A stretch of 41,617 nt of DNA from SAR116 cluster bacterium MED-G04. Its GTDB lineage: Bacteria > Pseudomonadota > Alphaproteobacteria > Puniceispirillales > UBA1172. The translations under genes and the position numbers were made by a program. A model generated the notes under the pieces. That model did no database searches. It saw nothing but the letters and a program-made list of their open reading frames with translations, and was not told the DNA's origin. The DNA lies in assembly GCA_002457135.1 (NCBI GenBank), contig NTKX01000006.1, forward strand, positions 1 to 41,617, in the 5' to 3' direction. Below are positions 16,116-25,897 of the stretch, in pieces (the stretch's first letter is position 1; each line of letters starts with the position of its first letter).

Positions 16116-16259
16116 CCTCTGCCAGCCCACCCTGTCAGCTCATTTGCCAGCCCCATAGCCAATCCCCTGATGGCGGGTCGGCATTTCCCCATTGCCCCCT
16201 TGGCAAACCCTGTCAATATCACTAGAACCGTTGCTTGAACCGGTTTTATTGAGGCTCTC

Positions 16260-18893
16260 ATGCTTGAGAAGACGTACGATCCCAAATCCTTTGAAACCAG
16301 CTGGTATGAACGCTGGATGAAGAATGGCAGTTTTGCTTGCAATCCTGAGAGCGATGCGACCCCGTACACCATCATGATGCCGCCCCCTAATGTCACCGGA
16401 TCGCTCCATATTGGTCATGCCCTGACCTTTACCTTGCAGGATATCCTGATCCGCTATCACCGGATGCGCGGGCGTGATGCGCTCTGGCAGCCTGGAACCG
16501 ACCATGCCGGCATCGCCACCCAGATGGTGGTGGAACGCATGCTGGGGGAGGAGGGCATCAATCGCCGTGATCTCGGCCGGGACAAGTTCGTTGAGCGTGT
16601 CTGGCAGTGGAAAGAGGAATCCGGCGGCACCATTATTCGCCAGCTCCGTTCGCTCGGCGCATCACCCGATTGGCCGCGTGAGCGTTTTACCATGGATGAA
16701 GGCCTGTCCCACGCTGTCCGCAAGGTGTTTGTCGACATGCATGAGCAAGGCCTGATCTATCGTGACAAGCGGCTGGTCAACTGGGACCCCAAGCTGATGA
16801 CCGCGATTTCTGACCTTGAGGTTGAGCAGAAAGAGGTCAACGGCCATTACTGGCACCTCAAATACCCGGTTGAAGGGATGGAGGATACCTTCATCACCGT
16901 TGCAACTACCCGGCCTGAAACCATGCTGGGGGATACGGCGGTGGCGGTTCACCCCGATGATGACCGTTATCGTGATCTGGTGGGGAAAATGGTTCGCCTG
17001 CCTATCATGGATCGCCTGATCCCGATCATTGCCGATGAGTATTCCGATATGGAAAAGGGCACCGGTGCCGTCAAAATCACCCCGGCCCATGATTTCAATG
17101 ACTTTGATGTTGGTCGCCGCAACGGGCTGGAGATGATCAATATCCTGACGGCTGAGGCCAAACTGAACGAAAACACCCCCGAAGACTGGCAGGGCATGGA
17201 CCGTTTCGATGCCCGCAAGCGTATTGTCCAGGCATTTGAGGAAATGGGGCTGCTGGCTGATGTCACCGACACTCGCCACACTGTCCCCCATGGTGACCGG
17301 TCAGGCGTGACGGTTGAACCGTGGCTGATGGATCAGTGGTATGTCGATGCCCATACCATTGCCCAGCCTGCAATCAAGGCGGTTGAAGACGGCCGCACCC
17401 GCATTGTCCCCAAGCGGTGGGAGAAAACCTATTTCGAATGGATGCGGAACATCCAGCCGTGGTGTGTGTCCCGCCAGCTCTGGTGGGGGCATCGGATACC
17501 GGCATGGTACGGGCCTGATGGTCACGCCTTTGTCGCCATGACCGAGGAAGAGGCCAGCGCCAAGGCAAAAGCCCATTACGGCAATGATACCCCCATCGAA
17601 CAGGATGAGGATGTGCTGGATACATGGTTTTCATCGGGTCTGTGGCCGTTCTCAACCCTCGGCTGGCCCGAAGAAACCGTTGAGGTCAACCGCTATTACC
17701 CCGGTGATGTTCTGGTCACCGGGTTTGATATCATCTTTTTCTGGGTTGCCCGGATGATGATGATGAGCATGCATTTCAGGGGCGGTGAGGTGCCGTTCCG
17801 TGATGTCTATATCCATGCGCTGGTCCGTGATGAGAAGGGCCAGAAAATGTCCAAATCCAAGGGCAATGTCATGGACCCGCTCGATCTTTCCGAAAAATAC
17901 GGGGCTGATGCGCTGCGCTTCACGCTGGCGGCGATGGCGGCGCAGGGCAGGGATATCAAGCTGGCCGAAAGCCGGATCGAAGGTTACCGGAATTTCGCCA
18001 CCAAAATCTGGAATGCCTGCCGTTTTCTGGAAATGAATGGCTGCACGGAAAGCATGGCGGAAAGCCTCAACGATGCGGAAGAACCGGTCAATCAGTGGAT
18101 CATCACCGAGCTGGCCAATACCGCCGAAAAGGTTTCCGTTGCGATCGAGGAATACCGTTTCAATGAGGCCGCGGACAGCATCTATCAGTTTATCTGGAAC
18201 AATTACTGTGACTGGTATCTTGAGCTGATCAAGCCGCAACTGTCTGATGAGGGGTATGCCGGCGAAACCCGGGGTATTGCCGCCCGGGTTCTGGCAGAGG
18301 CAATCAGGCTGCTGCACCCGATGATGCCCTTCATCACCGAAGAGCTGTCCGAGAAGGTCTTTCATGGCCAATCGATGCTGATCACCGATGCCTGGCCAGA
18401 GATCAAACGCCCCGTTGCGGTGGAGGCTGCAACCGAAATCGGCTTCGTTGTTGATCTGATTACAGCGGTGCGCTCCCTCAGGAATGAGATGAATATCCCC
18501 GCCAATGCCAAGCCTGAGCTGGTGCTGGTGAGTGGCGGTGATGACCTGGCTGGCCGGATTGATCGCAATCGAAACGCTCTCTTGCGTCTGGCCCGGGTTG
18601 AGAAAATCACGCTTGCTGATGCTGTTCCCGGCCAATCTGCCCAGGGTGTTGTAGGCGGGATTAATTTCGCCTTGCCGCTGGAAGGGATACTTGATTTTGA
18701 TGCTGAACGCGCCCGGCTCAACAAAGAAATTGGTGTCGTTGAAAAAGAAATCGCTAAAATTGCGGGCAAGCTCAATAATCAGGGCTTTCTCGCCAAGGCC
18801 CCCGAAGAGGTGGTGGAGGAAAATCGCCAGCGCCTGGCCGATGAAACCGACACAAGGGATCGCCTGCAACTCGCCCTGGAAAGACTGGATTAA
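16260..18893 (+). CDS. valS: Valyl-tRNA synthetase
   Basis: Charges tRNA-Val with valine in the cytoplasm. The 877-residue protein is a class I synthetase with PPPNVTGSLHIGHAL at about residues 41-55 (HIGH at 50-53) and KMSKS at 529-533. The editing domain lies between, including TTRPETMLGDTAVAVHP. The C-terminal coiled-coil arm typical of ValS is present (LNKEIGVVEKEIAKIAGKLNN). Length is normal for a short-form bacterial ValS. The ATG has GAGG nine bases upstream. A gap of 144 bases separates it from the PopZ-like gene and may hold its own promoter; ilvD follows after 44 bases. Confidence 0.98.
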   Translation: MLEKTYDPKSFETSWYERWMKNGSFACNPESDATPYTIMMPPPNVTGSLHIGHALTFTLQDILIRYHRMRGRDALWQPGTDHAGIATQMVVERMLGEEGINRRDLGRDKFVERVWQWKEESGGTIIRQLRSLGASPDWPRERFTMDEGLSHAVRKVFVDMHEQGLIYRDKRLVNWDPKLMTAISDLEVEQKEVNGHYWHLKYPVEGMEDTFITVATTRPETMLGDTAVAVHPDDDRYRDLVGKMVRLPIMDRLIPIIADEYSDMEKGTGAVKITPAHDFNDFDVGRRNGLEMINILTAEAKLNENTPEDWQGMDRFDARKRIVQAFEEMGLLADVTDTRHTVPHGDRSGVTVEPWLMDQWYVDAHTIAQPAIKAVEDGRTRIVPKRWEKTYFEWMRNIQPWCVSRQLWWGHRIPAWYGPDGHAFVAMTEEEASAKAKAHYGNDTPIEQDEDVLDTWFSSGLWPFSTLGWPEETVEVNRYYPGDVLVTGFDIIFFWVARMMMMSMHFRGGEVPFRDVYIHALVRDEKGQKMSKSKGNVMDPLDLSEKYGADALRFTLAAMAAQGRDIKLAESRIEGYRNFATKIWNACRFLEMNGCTESMAESLNDAEEPVNQWIITELANTAEKVSVAIEEYRFNEAADSIYQFIWNNYCDWYLELIKPQLSDEGYAGETRGIAARVLAEAIRLLHPMMPFITEELSEKVFHGQSMLITDAWPEIKRPVAVEAATEIGFVVDLITAVRSLRNEMNIPANAKPELVLVSGGDDLAGRIDRNRNALLRLARVEKITLADAVPGQSAQGVVGGINFALPLEGILDFDAERARLNKEIGVVEKEIAKIAGKLNNQGFLAKAPEEVVEENRQRLADETDTRDRLQLALERLD

Positions 18894-18937
18894 TTAAACA
18901 ACTGGAATAAAGACTACCGCTTTGACTGGAGGATATC

Positions 18938-20656
18938 ATGACCAAATGGGATAAATCGAAACTGCCGAGCCGCCATGTATCGGTTGGCCCGGAACGCGCC
19001 CCGCACCGTTCGTATTACTATGCCATGGGCATGACCGAAGAGGAGATCGCCCAGCCGCTGGTTGGCGTTGTTACGACCTGGAATGAGGCCGCGCCCTGCA
19101 ACATCACGCTGGATCGTCAGGCCCAGGCCGCCAAAAAGGGCGTTGCCGATCATGCCGGCTCCCCGCGAGAATTTACCACCATCACTGTCACCGATGGTAT
19201 CGCCATGGGTCACCAAGGCATGAAATCATCCCTCGTCAGCCGTGAGATTATCGCCGATTCCATTGAGCTGACCATGCGGGGGCATTGCTATGATGCCATG
19301 GTCGGGCTGGCTGGATGCGATAAATCGCTGCCCGGGGTCATGATGGCCATGGCGCGGCTCAACGTCCCGTCGGTATTCATGTATGGCGGATCCATCCTGC
19401 CGGGCCGGTTCCGTGATCGTGATGTCACGGTTCAGGATGTGTTTGAGGCTGTTGGCGCCCATGCGGCGGGCAACATGTCCGAAGAAGACCTGTTTGAGCT
19501 GGAATGCGTTGCCTGCCCGAGCGCGGGATCATGCGGGGGCCAGTTCACAGCCAACACCATGGCTTGCGTTTCTGAGGCTATCGGCCTCGCCATCCCGGGG
19601 TCTGCCGGTGCGCCCGCGCCCTATGAAACCCGCGATGAATACGCCTATCATTCGGGCCGGATGGTGATGGAATTGCTGAAAACGGGGCTTCGCCCGCGTG
19701 ATATCCTGACCCGCAAGGCGTTTGAGAATGCGGCAACCGTGGTGGCGGCATCGGGCGGTTCGACCAATGCCGGTCTGCACTTGCCCGCGCTCGCCGCCGA
19801 ATGCGGGATCGAATTTGATCTGCATGATGTGGCCGAGATTTTCAAGCGCACACCCTATATCGCTGACCTCAAGCCTGGCGGCAAGTTTGTTGCCAAGGAT
19901 ATGTTTGAAATCGGCGGTGTACCGGTTCTGCTGAAAGCCCTTCTGGATGGCGGTTTCATCCATGGTGACTGCATCACCGTCAGCGGCAAGACCATGGCGG
20001 AAAACCTGGCCGATGTCGAATTCCCGACGGATCAGGTTGTTGTCTACCCTGTGACCAACCCGCTCAGCCCGACGGGTGGTGTGGTTGGCCTGCGCGGTAA
20101 CCTCGCCCCCGAAGGCGCGATCGTGAAAGTGGCGGGGATGAAAAACCTCGTCTTCACCGGAACAGCGCGCTGCTTTGATTGTGAAGAAGATGCCTTTTCC
20201 GCGGTTGAACGCCGTGACTACAAGGAAGGCGAGGTTCTCGTGATCCGCTACGAAGGCCCGAAAGGCGGCCCCGGTATGCGTGAGATGCTGGCCACCACGG
20301 CGGCGATCTATGGTCAGGGCATGGGGGACAAGGTTGCCCTCATCACCGATGGCCGTTTTTCTGGTGCGACACGCGGGTTCTGCATCGGGCATGTCGGCCC
20401 TGAAGCCGCTGTTGGCGGCCCGATTGGCCTGCTCAAGGATGGCGACAGCATCACCATTGATGCCGATCAGGGGACCATCACCGTTGACCTGAGTGATGCT
20501 GAACTTGAGGCCCGCCGCAAGGAATGGAAGCCGCGCGAAACCGATTATCAGTCCGGCACGCTCTGGAAATACGCCCAGACCGTTGGTTCAGCGGAAAAGG
20601 GTGCTGTCACCCATCCGGGTGCCAAGGCGGAAAAGCACGTTTACGCGGATATCTGA
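18938..20656 (+). CDS. ilvD: Dihydroxy-acid dehydratase
   Basis: Catalyses the dehydration of 2,3-dihydroxy-isovalerate and 2,3-dihydroxy-3-methylvalerate to 2-keto acids in valine and isoleucine synthesis. The 572-residue protein has the iron-sulfur cluster cysteines in GCDKSLPG (C127) and CPSAGSCGG (C199), plus the family [10 protein letters not shown] signature near residue 470. Length is normal. A strong GGAGG lies just before the ATG. It follows valS by 44 bases, so valine synthesis and valine charging may share a transcript. It converges with xth, with an inverted repeat between them. Confidence 0.97.
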   Translation: MTKWDKSKLPSRHVSVGPERAPHRSYYYAMGMTEEEIAQPLVGVVTTWNEAAPCNITLDRQAQAAKKGVADHAGSPREFTTITVTDGIAMGHQGMKSSLVSREIIADSIELTMRGHCYDAMVGLAGCDKSLPGVMMAMARLNVPSVFMYGGSILPGRFRDRDVTVQDVFEAVGAHAAGNMSEEDLFELECVACPSAGSCGGQFTANTMACVSEAIGLAIPGSAGAPAPYETRDEYAYHSGRMVMELLKTGLRPRDILTRKAFENAATVVAASGGSTNAGLHLPALAAECGIEFDLHDVAEIFKRTPYIADLKPGGKFVAKDMFEIGGVPVLLKALLDGGFIHGDCITVSGKTMAENLADVEFPTDQVVVYPVTNPLSPTGGVVGLRGNLAPEGAIVKVAGMKNLVFTGTARCFDCEEDAFSAVERRDYKEGEVLVIRYEGPKGGPGMREMLATTAAIYGQGMGDKVALITDGRFSGATRGFCIGHVGPEAAVGGPIGLLKDGDSITIDADQGTITVDLSDAELEARRKEWKPRETDYQSGTLWKYAQTVGSAEKGAVTHPGAKAEKHVYADI

Positions 20657-20668
20657 TCTCTAATATCC

Positions 20669-20689
20669 AATATCCAAGGGGTGGATATT
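20669..20689. terminator. Hairpin between convergent ilvD and xth
   Basis: A perfect 8-base inverted repeat aatatcca / tggatatt (20669-20676 and 20682-20689) has a 5-base loop, 12 bases past the ilvD stop and touching the xth stop. A preceding partial tandem copy (atatcc) lies at 20664-20668. It is A/T-rich without a clear T-run, so bidirectional termination is only plausible. Confidence 0.4.
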
Positions 20690-21555
20690 CAGGATTGCGC
20701 CAGCACGCACCACACCGGTGTATGATCACTGGCGCGTTCCTGCCCCCTCGGGGTCTTGTCAATCCCGACAGCGCGGACCCTGTCAGTAGCCTCAGGGTTG
20801 GTCATGATATGATCAATGCGGATGCCGTTATCCTTCTGCCAGGCACCGCCCTGATAATCCCAGAACGAATAGGCGATGACACCGGGATGTATGGCCCGGA
20901 ACACATCGGTGTAACCTGACCAGCACATGGTCCTGAAGGCGGCTAGGGTTTCAGGGTGATACAGTGCATCACCCTTCCATACATCTTCATCCCAGCAATC
21001 AGCTGCATTCGGTATAATGTTGAAATCGCCGCAAAAAAGAACAGGTTTTTTGCCCTTTTGCAAGGCTATAGCATGGTGGTTGAGGCGTTTCATCCAGTCG
21101 AGTTTATAGGTAAACTTGGGGTGGTGTTCCCCCGCCTCATCCAGAACCGGATTGCCGTTGGGCATGTAAAGCCCGGCCATGGTCATGCCGCTGCAATCAA
21201 CCTCAATATAGCGGGCCTGTTCATCATCCATGCTATCGGCCAGCATGGGCAGCCCGGTGCGGACATCATCCAGTTCAACCCTGGTGGCAACGGCGACACC
21301 GTTATAGGTTTTCTGCCCATGGCAATGGATGTGATAGCCTGCGGCCTCAAACAGGGCGGCGGGGAAATTCTCATCAACAGATTTGGTTTCCTGCATAAAC
21401 AGGATATCGGTTTCGCTGGATTTCAGCCAGGCGATCACCTGTTCAGCGCGAACCTTGATGGAATTGACATTCCAGCTGGCGATTTTGAGTTGATCCGATG
21501 GCTTGATTTGATCAGATGGCAAAAGACGTTCCACACCCGCAGGAGGCAGTAGCAT
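20689..21555 (-). CDS. xth: Exodeoxyribonuclease III
   Basis: A Mg-dependent AP endonuclease and 3'-5' exonuclease of the EEP fold, used in base excision repair. Family motifs visible are ASWNVNSIKVR at the core start, LFMQETK (metal-binding Glu), a CGDFNIIPN stretch, and RIDHIMTNPEA with SDHTPVW at the end, so catalytic residues are intact. The family usually begins within a few residues of the KIASWN strand, but no ATG is there. Candidates are the ATG at 21555, giving a 23-residue extension and a 44-base overlap with erpA, or a TTG at 21522 with an 11-residue extension. Neither has a strong ribosome site; the first is listed. Downstream of erpA and probably co-transcribed. Confidence 0.93.
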   Translation of the reverse strand: MLLPPAGVERLLPSDQIKPSDQLKIASWNVNSIKVRAEQVIAWLKSSETDILFMQETKSVDENFPAALFEAAGYHIHCHGQKTYNGVAVATRVELDDVRTGLPMLADSMDDEQARYIEVDCSGMTMAGLYMPNGNPVLDEAGEHHPKFTYKLDWMKRLNHHAIALQKGKKPVLFCGDFNIIPNAADCWDEDVWKGDALYHPETLAAFRTMCWSGYTDVFRAIHPGVIAYSFWDYQGGAWQKDNGIRIDHIMTNPEATDRVRAVGIDKTPRGQERASDHTPVWCVLAQS

Positions 21556-21880
21556 TCGGGTTGCTGACCTGGAAATAGTTTCCGATCAGCTCCTGCACGA
21601 AATCCAGCTGACTGCCTGACAGCAATTCCAGCGACATCTCATCAACCGCAACCTTGATGCTGTTCCCCATACTGTCCGAAAGGTCCAGAATACGGTCATC
21701 ATCGTTGCTGCCGGTTTCAATACTGAACGAATACTGAAACCCGCTGCATCCGCCGCCGAGAACCGCCACGCGGAAAACATCGCCGCCGTTTTCATCCTGA
21801 TCAATCAGGGTGGAAACGCGGGTAACCGCCGCCTCGGTCAGGCTGAACGGGATCAGATCATTGGCTGTAACGTCATTCAT
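21512..21880 (-). CDS. erpA: A-type iron-sulfur carrier protein, ErpA/IscA-like
   Basis: A 122-residue A-type carrier that delivers Fe-S clusters to apo-proteins. The three conserved cysteines are present: one in GGGCSGFQY and two in SCGCGTSF at the C-terminus. The ATG at 21880 is chosen because family similarity (FSLTEAAV) starts about ten residues later and GAGGA lies upstream; an upstream ATG at 21928 would add 16 unrelated residues. The 3' end overlaps the proposed xth start. It is divergent from dgt across 130 bases, a pairing often seen in alphaproteobacteria. Confidence 0.92.
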   Translation of the reverse strand: MNDVTANDLIPFSLTEAAVTRVSTLIDQDENGGDVFRVAVLGGGCSGFQYSFSIETGSNDDDRILDLSDSMGNSIKVAVDEMSLELLSGSQLDFVQELIGNYFQVSNPNATASCGCGTSFAI

Positions 21881-22010
21881 TGCACTATCCTCTATGCCTA
21901 ATATAACCAGTGCATCCTGCTCCTGCAAGTGAGCGTGAATTCCGGTGGCTTCACATCGCTAAAGCGGCTAGGATCATGGGCATCATCATCGCTTCGGAAC
22001 TGGTTCATTC

Positions 22011-23204
22011 ATGCAGGCATATGGTCCCATTCTAGCCCCTTATGCTTCCCGCTGGCAGGATAGCAGGGGACGGCAGATCAAAACCGGCAAAGACGAAAGC
22101 ACCGAACACCGCACCGCCTTTCAACGTGATCGTGACCGCATCATTCATTCCGCCGCTTTCCGCCGACTGAAGCACAAGACACAGGTTTTCATCTATCATG
22201 AGGGTGATTATTTCAGGACCCGCCTGACGCATTCGCTAGAGGTGGCGCAGATCGCCCGGTCCATCGCCCGCAACCTTGGCCTGGATGAAGATCTGGCCGA
22301 GGGATGCTCGCTGGCCCATGATCTCGGGCACACGCCCTTTGGTCACGCTGGGGAAACCGAGCTGAACACCGCCATGGCCGGGGTAGGCGGGTTTGATCAT
22401 AATGAGCAGACAATCCGTATCCTGACACGGCTGGAGCATTGCTACGCCTCCTTTGACGGGCTTAACATGACGTGGGAGCTGCTTGAAGGCGTGGTCAAGC
22501 ATAACGGCCCGCTTGCGGTGGAAAAACGCCGGGCCACCATTCTGGAAATTGATGCCGGCATGGACCTGATGCTGGATACCTACGCCAGTCTGGAGGCGCA
22601 GGTGGCCGCGCTGTCCGATGATATCGCCTATATCGCCCATGATTGCGATGATGCGATCAGGGCAGGGCTGCTGAACCCCGATACGATGCATGATGTGCCG
22701 ATGGCCGGGCCGGTTCTGTCCATGCTGAGGAAAAATTACGGCACGATGGAAACATCCCGCCTGGTTCATGAGCTGACCCGGAACCTGATCAAGACAGCGG
22801 TGCAGGACCTGCTGGTTGAAACCGGCAAACGGCTGACTGAAATCAAACCCGGTAATGCTGATGACGTGCGCCATGCCGGTTTTCCCATTGTCGGGTTTTC
22901 CGAAAAAATCGGGGCTGACCTTGAGGAATTGCGCGGCTTTCTTTTTGCCTCGGTCTGGCGGCATTACAAGGTCAATCGTATGACCAGCAAGGCCAAGCGG
23001 GTGATGCGGCAGCTCTATGATCTCTTTATGAAGGAACCCAATACCCTGCCGGATGACTGGCAATCACTTGACGGCGAGCCGGTTGCGGATTTATCACAGG
23101 AACGCAAGGCCCGCCATATCGCCGATTATGTCGCCAGCATGACAGATCGCTACGCCATGTTGGAATATGAACGGCTCTTCGATCTTGGTCCTATTCTGAG
23201 ATAA
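22011..23204 (+). CDS. dgt: Deoxyguanosinetriphosphate triphosphohydrolase-like protein
   Basis: An HD-domain dNTPase that splits dNTPs into deoxynucleoside and tripolyphosphate. The 397-residue protein shows the expected order: RDRIIHSAAFRRLKHKTQVF near the N-terminus, RLTHSLEVAQ (first metal His, H74), then LAHDLGHTPFGHAGE (HD pair H103-D104), and a later DDIAYIAHDCDDAI with the distal metal Asp. Length matches the shorter non-E. coli Dgt group. It precedes argS by 29 bases, an order conserved in alphaproteobacteria. The stop codon lies in a 12-base sequence repeated just before argS. Confidence 0.95.
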   Translation: MQAYGPILAPYASRWQDSRGRQIKTGKDESTEHRTAFQRDRDRIIHSAAFRRLKHKTQVFIYHEGDYFRTRLTHSLEVAQIARSIARNLGLDEDLAEGCSLAHDLGHTPFGHAGETELNTAMAGVGGFDHNEQTIRILTRLEHCYASFDGLNMTWELLEGVVKHNGPLAVEKRRATILEIDAGMDLMLDTYASLEAQVAALSDDIAYIAHDCDDAIRAGLLNPDTMHDVPMAGPVLSMLRKNYGTMETSRLVHELTRNLIKTAVQDLLVETGKRLTEIKPGNADDVRHAGFPIVGFSEKIGADLEELRGFLFASVWRHYKVNRMTSKAKRVMRQLYDLFMKEPNTLPDDWQSLDGEPVADLSQERKARHIADYVASMTDRYAMLEYERLFDLGPILR

Positions 23205-23232
23205 ATTCCCGAGAAAACTCCTGAGATAAATT
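23196..23232 (+). repeat. Direct repeat spanning the dgt stop and the argS leader
   Basis: The 12-mer ctgagataaatt occurs at 23196-23207, containing the dgt TAA stop, and again at 23221-23232, ending one base before the argS ATG at 23234. The offset is 25 bases. The second copy supplies the purine-rich GAGAT that may serve as the argS ribosome site. Confidence 0.75.
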
Positions 23233-23233
23233 T

Positions 23234-24955
23234 ATGAACATTTTTCACCATTTCGAACAGGAAATCGCCGCCATTTTATCCGCCCTGGGTACGGATGGAA
23301 CCTTGCCCTCAGGGCTGGATGTGTCCGGCGTTTCCTGTGAGACCCCGCGTGACCCATCGCATGGCGATATGGCCACCAACGCCGCCATGGTGCTGGCCAA
23401 GAGGGCAGGCATGCCGCCGCGTCAACTGGCCGAGCATATCGCGGCCAGGATGGAGCAGATCAAGGGTGTCAGCGCTGTTGAGATCGCTGGCCCGGGTTTC
23501 ATTAACCTGAGGCTTGATCCCATGATGTGGAAGGCCCGCATCACCGATATCCTCACGGCAGGGACCGACTGGGGCCAGTCCGAAATCGGCCGGGGGCAGC
23601 GCGTCAATGTTGAATACGTCTCAGCGAACCCTACCGGGCCGCTCCATGCCGCCCATGCCCGCGGTGCCATTATCGGTGACAGCCTCGCCGCTCTCCTCGA
23701 AAAGGCAGGGTTTGAGGTTACCCGCGAATATTACATCAATGATGCCGGGGCCCAGGTCGATACCCTGGCCCGATCAGCCCATCTGCGTTACCGCGAGGCA
23801 CTGGGGGAGGATATCGGCACTATCCCCGAAGGATTTTATCCGGGCGAATACCTGAAAGACACCGGCAAGGCCTTTGCCAGTCAGCATGGTGAGGCCTACC
23901 TCAACAGGCCTGAGAATGAATGGCTGCCGGTGATCCGGTCCTTTGCCATTGACGCGATGATGGAGAGCATCAAGACAGACCTTGAGCGGCTCAACATCAC
24001 CATTGATGTGTTTTCATCCGAACGCGCCCTTGTTGAGGGCGGGGCCGTCAACACCGCCATGGAAAAGCTGGATGCTGACGGGCTGATCTATGAAGGCGTG
24101 CTGGAACCACCAAAGGGCAAGACCCCCGAAGACTGGGAACCAAGGGAACAGACCCTGTTCCGGGCCAGTGATTTTGGTGATGATACTGACCGGCCGATCA
24201 AGAAATCGGATGGGACATGGACCTATTTTGCCGCTGATGTTGCCTATCATCTGGATAAGCTGTCGCGGGGGTCGGACCGGCTGGTTGATATCTGGGGCGC
24301 GGATCATGGCGGCTATGTCAAGCGAATGCAGGCCGCTGTTGCCGCGCTGTCAGGGCAAAAGAATGCCCTTGATGTCAGGCTCTGCCAGCTGGTCAAGCTG
24401 ATGGATGGCGGCAAACCGGTGAAGATGTCGAAACGGGCAGGGACGTTTATCACCCTTTCCGATGTGCTGGATACCGTGGGCAAGGATATTCTCCGCTTTA
24501 TCATGCTGACACGGCGGAGCGATCAGGCCATGGATTTCGATTACGCCAAGGTCACCGAACAGTCACGCGACAACCCTGTTTTCTACGTTCAGTATGCCCA
24601 TGCCAGGGCTTCATCGGTGTTGCGTCAATCAGGCGGGGGCAGCCATGATGATGCTGATTTTACCCTGCTTGAGGATGATGCTGAACTGGATTTGATCCGG
24701 ATGATGGCATCATGGCCACGGGTGGTGGAAAGCGCCGCCGAAGCCCATGAGCCGCATCGCATCGCGTTTTTTCTGAATGATCTGGCCGCCTCTTTCCATG
24801 CGCTTTGGAACAGGGGCCGTGACAAGCCTGAACTGCGCTTTATCGTTGATGATAAAAGCGTCACCATCGCCCGCCTCGCCATGGTAGAGGCTGCGGCGTT
24901 GGTAATCCGTTCGGGTCTTGCTATGCTTGGGGTCGAAGCCGCCGAGGAAATGTAG
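23234..24955 (+). CDS. argS: Arginyl-tRNA synthetase
   Basis: Charges tRNA-Arg. A 573-residue class I synthetase with the N-terminal Add-1 domain ([20 protein letters not shown]), the HIGH-type motif as [15 protein letters not shown] from about residue 130, and KMSKR (397-401), the ArgRS form of KMSKS. The C-terminal DALR anticodon-binding domain begins near [14 protein letters not shown]. Length is normal. The SPOR-domain gene starts three bases after the stop, so the two are coupled, as in many alphaproteobacteria. Confidence 0.97.
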   Translation: MNIFHHFEQEIAAILSALGTDGTLPSGLDVSGVSCETPRDPSHGDMATNAAMVLAKRAGMPPRQLAEHIAARMEQIKGVSAVEIAGPGFINLRLDPMMWKARITDILTAGTDWGQSEIGRGQRVNVEYVSANPTGPLHAAHARGAIIGDSLAALLEKAGFEVTREYYINDAGAQVDTLARSAHLRYREALGEDIGTIPEGFYPGEYLKDTGKAFASQHGEAYLNRPENEWLPVIRSFAIDAMMESIKTDLERLNITIDVFSSERALVEGGAVNTAMEKLDADGLIYEGVLEPPKGKTPEDWEPREQTLFRASDFGDDTDRPIKKSDGTWTYFAADVAYHLDKLSRGSDRLVDIWGADHGGYVKRMQAAVAALSGQKNALDVRLCQLVKLMDGGKPVKMSKRAGTFITLSDVLDTVGKDILRFIMLTRRSDQAMDFDYAKVTEQSRDNPVFYVQYAHARASSVLRQSGGGSHDDADFTLLEDDAELDLIRMMASWPRVVESAAEAHEPHRIAFFLNDLAASFHALWNRGRDKPELRFIVDDKSVTIARLAMVEAAALVIRSGLAMLGVEAAEEM

Positions 24956-24958
24956 CGA

Positions 24959-25897
24959 ATGGCTGAAGACGATTATTTTGAGGAAGAAGAGGGCCGGTCC
25001 AGCACGACGCTAGTAATGGCGTTGCTGATCCTGATGGTGGCTGTTGCTGCCGGGGCTTTTTTCGCGTTTTTCATGGAAAGCGAAAACGATCCGGTGATCA
25101 TAAAGGCCGACAGGGAACCGATCAGGGTTCGGCCATCGGACCCGGGCGGGCTGAAATTCAACAACCTCGACAGCCCGGTCATGGGGCTGCTTGACCCGCT
25201 CAGCAATCAGGATACCGGGCGTGAAGTGCTGACCCCGCCGGAAACAGCACCGGAGTTGCCGCCGATCACGGTTGAGGAACCCGCCCTCGCCAGTGCTGAA
25301 ACCCAGCCAGAGGTTGAGGAACAGGACCCTGCCGCTGATCAACCGGTATCAGGGCAACTGGTGATCAAGCCATCGGATGACCCGCAGCCGCAATCACTGG
25401 TCCCCCAGCAGGCCGGGGCCGCAATTCAGGACCCCGCCACCCCTGACACAGTCCCGGATGCAGCACCGAAACCGGCCGCAACCAGCGTTGAAATCACTGA
25501 TCAGGGAGAAGGCGAGGCGGCCATCACTGATACCGCCGCCCTCAATAAAGCCCCGATTGAGGAAACCGGTGAAATTGATGGTCCCGTCAGGAAAGTGCTG
25601 TTGCCCCAGCCGAGGCCCAAAATCACCCCCAAGGTTCTGCCTGATGGTGATGCACCGTCATTCGTGGTTCAGTTTGCTGCCTTCAAGAACGAAAAGAACG
25701 CCACCAACACCGCCGCGGTGCTGGCCAACAAACATTCATCACGGCTCAACGATATTACCATCGGCTACATGAAGCGCGGCAAATACTGGCGCGTTGTGAC
25801 CGACCCGATGCCACGGGTTGATGCCAGCGCGCTGTGTTCACTGTTCCGGTCGGTGGGGCAGGATTGTATTGTCAAACTGCTGGAATCACCGCAATGA
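24959..25897 (+). CDS. SPOR-domain membrane protein
   Basis: A 312-residue bitopic inner membrane protein. An acidic N-terminus (EDDYFEEEEG) is followed by one membrane helix at about 16-38 (LVMALLILMVAVAAGAFF). A long periplasmic Pro/Glu/Ala-rich linker runs to about residue 230, then a C-terminal SPOR domain begins at FVVQFAAFKNEKNA. SPOR domains bind denuded glycan strands at the division septum, so it is probably a divisome or envelope protein. The two Cys near the end (ALCSLF, DCIVKL) are of a kind often seen in SPOR domains. Its TGA overlaps the scpA ATG. In many alphaproteobacteria nagZ sits between this gene and scpA; it is absent here. Confidence 0.88.
   Translation: MAEDDYFEEEEGRSSTTLVMALLILMVAVAAGAFFAFFMESENDPVIIKADREPIRVRPSDPGGLKFNNLDSPVMGLLDPLSNQDTGREVLTPPETAPELPPITVEEPALASAETQPEVEEQDPAADQPVSGQLVIKPSDDPQPQSLVPQQAGAAIQDPATPDTVPDAAPKPAATSVEITDQGEGEAAITDTAALNKAPIEETGEIDGPVRKVLLPQPRPKITPKVLPDGDAPSFVVQFAAFKNEKNATNTAAVLANKHSSRLNDITIGYMKRGKYWRVVTDPMPRVDASALCSLFRSVGQDCIVKLLESPQ

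Noticed and set aside
16116-16259. Regulatory leader (T-box or attenuator) before valS
   Set aside because: The 144-base gap shows only short palindromes (aaccggtt) and a repeated ccctgtca; no leader peptide or T-box sequence is visible, and T-boxes are not expected in this group.
17652-18869. A 405-codon open frame antisense to valS
   Set aside because: The valS frame is fully supported by HIGH, KMSKS and editing motifs; the antisense protein is low in recognisable structure and typical of GC-rich shadows.
25834-25893. Upstream ATG extension of scpA
   Set aside because: It lies inside the SPOR gene in another frame, and the ATGA overlap at 25894 gives the family-typical start.
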